This document shows positions 63,735 to 64,000 of a DNA stretch of 64,000 nt, one piece after another. A program made the position numbers and the translations under genes. The DNA lies in contig DATLIY010000008.1 of the NCBI GenBank assembly GCA_035539175.1, forward strand, positions 434,001-498,000. Reading direction: 5' to 3'. Numbering within the stretch: the first letter of the stretch is position 1; the number at the start of each line of letters is the position of its first letter. This DNA comes from Acidisarcina sp. (GTDB taxonomy: Bacteria > Acidobacteriota > Terriglobia > Terriglobales > Acidobacteriaceae). The notes beneath the pieces are model-generated. The model was not told the origin of the DNA, searched no databases, and saw only the letters and a program-made list of their open reading frames with translations.

Positions 63735-64000
63735 TGCATATGTGGCCAGAGTTCCTCAAAGATCGACGCATCCCGCTGGCGGCCAATCTCCCCGCGCGCC
63801 GCATCAGCGTAGACAACAGCCAGCAATGGCTGGACGCGGCACGCGTGCTGCGAGCCTCCGAGGCGCAACTGCTGACGATGTGGGGGGCGGACGATCGGGA
63901 CCGCGACGGCTGCTTTCGCATCTACTCCGCCTATCTGCTGCCGCATGATCTGCTGGTGGTGGAGCACGTCATCGAAGAGACTTCCACTCCGGCCTATCCC
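63731..64000 (+). CDS. hyfG: Hydrogenase large subunit/NuoC-NuoD-like protein (HyfG-like), N-terminal part
   Basis: The first 90 codons, open to the window edge. MWPEFLKDRRIPLAANLPAR and then DAARVLRASEAQLLTMWGAD and YSAYLLPHDLLVVEH resemble the NuoC-like domain that precedes the NiFe-type catalytic domain in HyfG and related proteins. The start ATG overlaps the hyfF stop. The CxxC pairs that would hold NiFe lie beyond the edge, so catalysis cannot be judged. Confidence 0.75.
   Translation, partial: MMHMWPEFLKDRRIPLAANLPARRISVDNSQQWLDAARVLRASEAQLLTMWGADDRDRDGCFRIYSAYLLPHDLLVVEHVIEETSTPAYP

Overview
The window is GC-rich chromosomal DNA that looks like a member of the Acidobacteriota, class Terriglobia (relatives of Granulicella, Terriglobus or Edaphobacter). 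The grounds are three very large Oar-like TonB-dependent receptors with N-terminal carboxypeptidase-regulatory domains, several secreted or TPR proteins of a kind typical for that group, a Kdo hydroxylase, and a dense housekeeping backbone. The genus is an inference. I saw no rRNA or tRNA genes, CRISPR arrays, prophage genes, transposases or integrases.

Layout. 1-9.9 kb: secF-secD-yajC-tgt (minus), an AI-2E-family permease, a TonB receptor behind folK, then nadD and rsfS (plus). 10-17.6 kb: two giant TonB receptors in tandem (minus). 17.7-26.7 kb: a plus-strand housekeeping run (rlmH, cobO, accD, a small membrane protein, folC, plsC, a C26 glutamine amidotransferase, rsmG), then three palindromic parS-type sites, parA, parB and a membrane methyltransferase. 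This is a chromosome-partition locus, so the replication origin is probably not far away. 26.8-35.7 kb: HU, a DUF2461 protein, ruvA, several conserved unknowns, a Kdo hydroxylase, a secreted protein that appears to start at AUU, thrS with a structured leader, and a flavin-type oxidase. 35.8-39.3 kb: the complete dTDP-L-rhamnose operon rfbA-C-D-B (minus).

39.6-43.4 kb: a compact convergent cluster for an unidentified acyl-derived product. It holds an alpha-oxoamine synthase and an extended SDR (plus), meeting a ketoacyl-ACP synthase and a dedicated acyl carrier protein (minus). The enzyme set resembles bacterial sphingoid-base synthesis. The ACP reading frame carries an in-frame amber codon at position 6. 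43.5-52.5 kb: two TPR proteins flank a secreted GH51-type arabinofuranosidase, followed by a third giant TonB receptor, suggesting plant polysaccharide uptake. 52.5-54 kb: two secreted unknowns.

54.6-64 kb: a sigma-54 activator with a GAF domain, a beta-CASP metallo-hydrolase, an ArsR-family repressor, a small membrane protein, and a Hyf-like membrane complex (hyfB, C, E, F and the start of the large subunit). The last gene is cut by the window end, so it cannot be said whether the complex is a real NiFe hydrogenase or a hydrogenase-related proton pump.

Long open frames antisense to the real genes are common because of the base composition and were left out.
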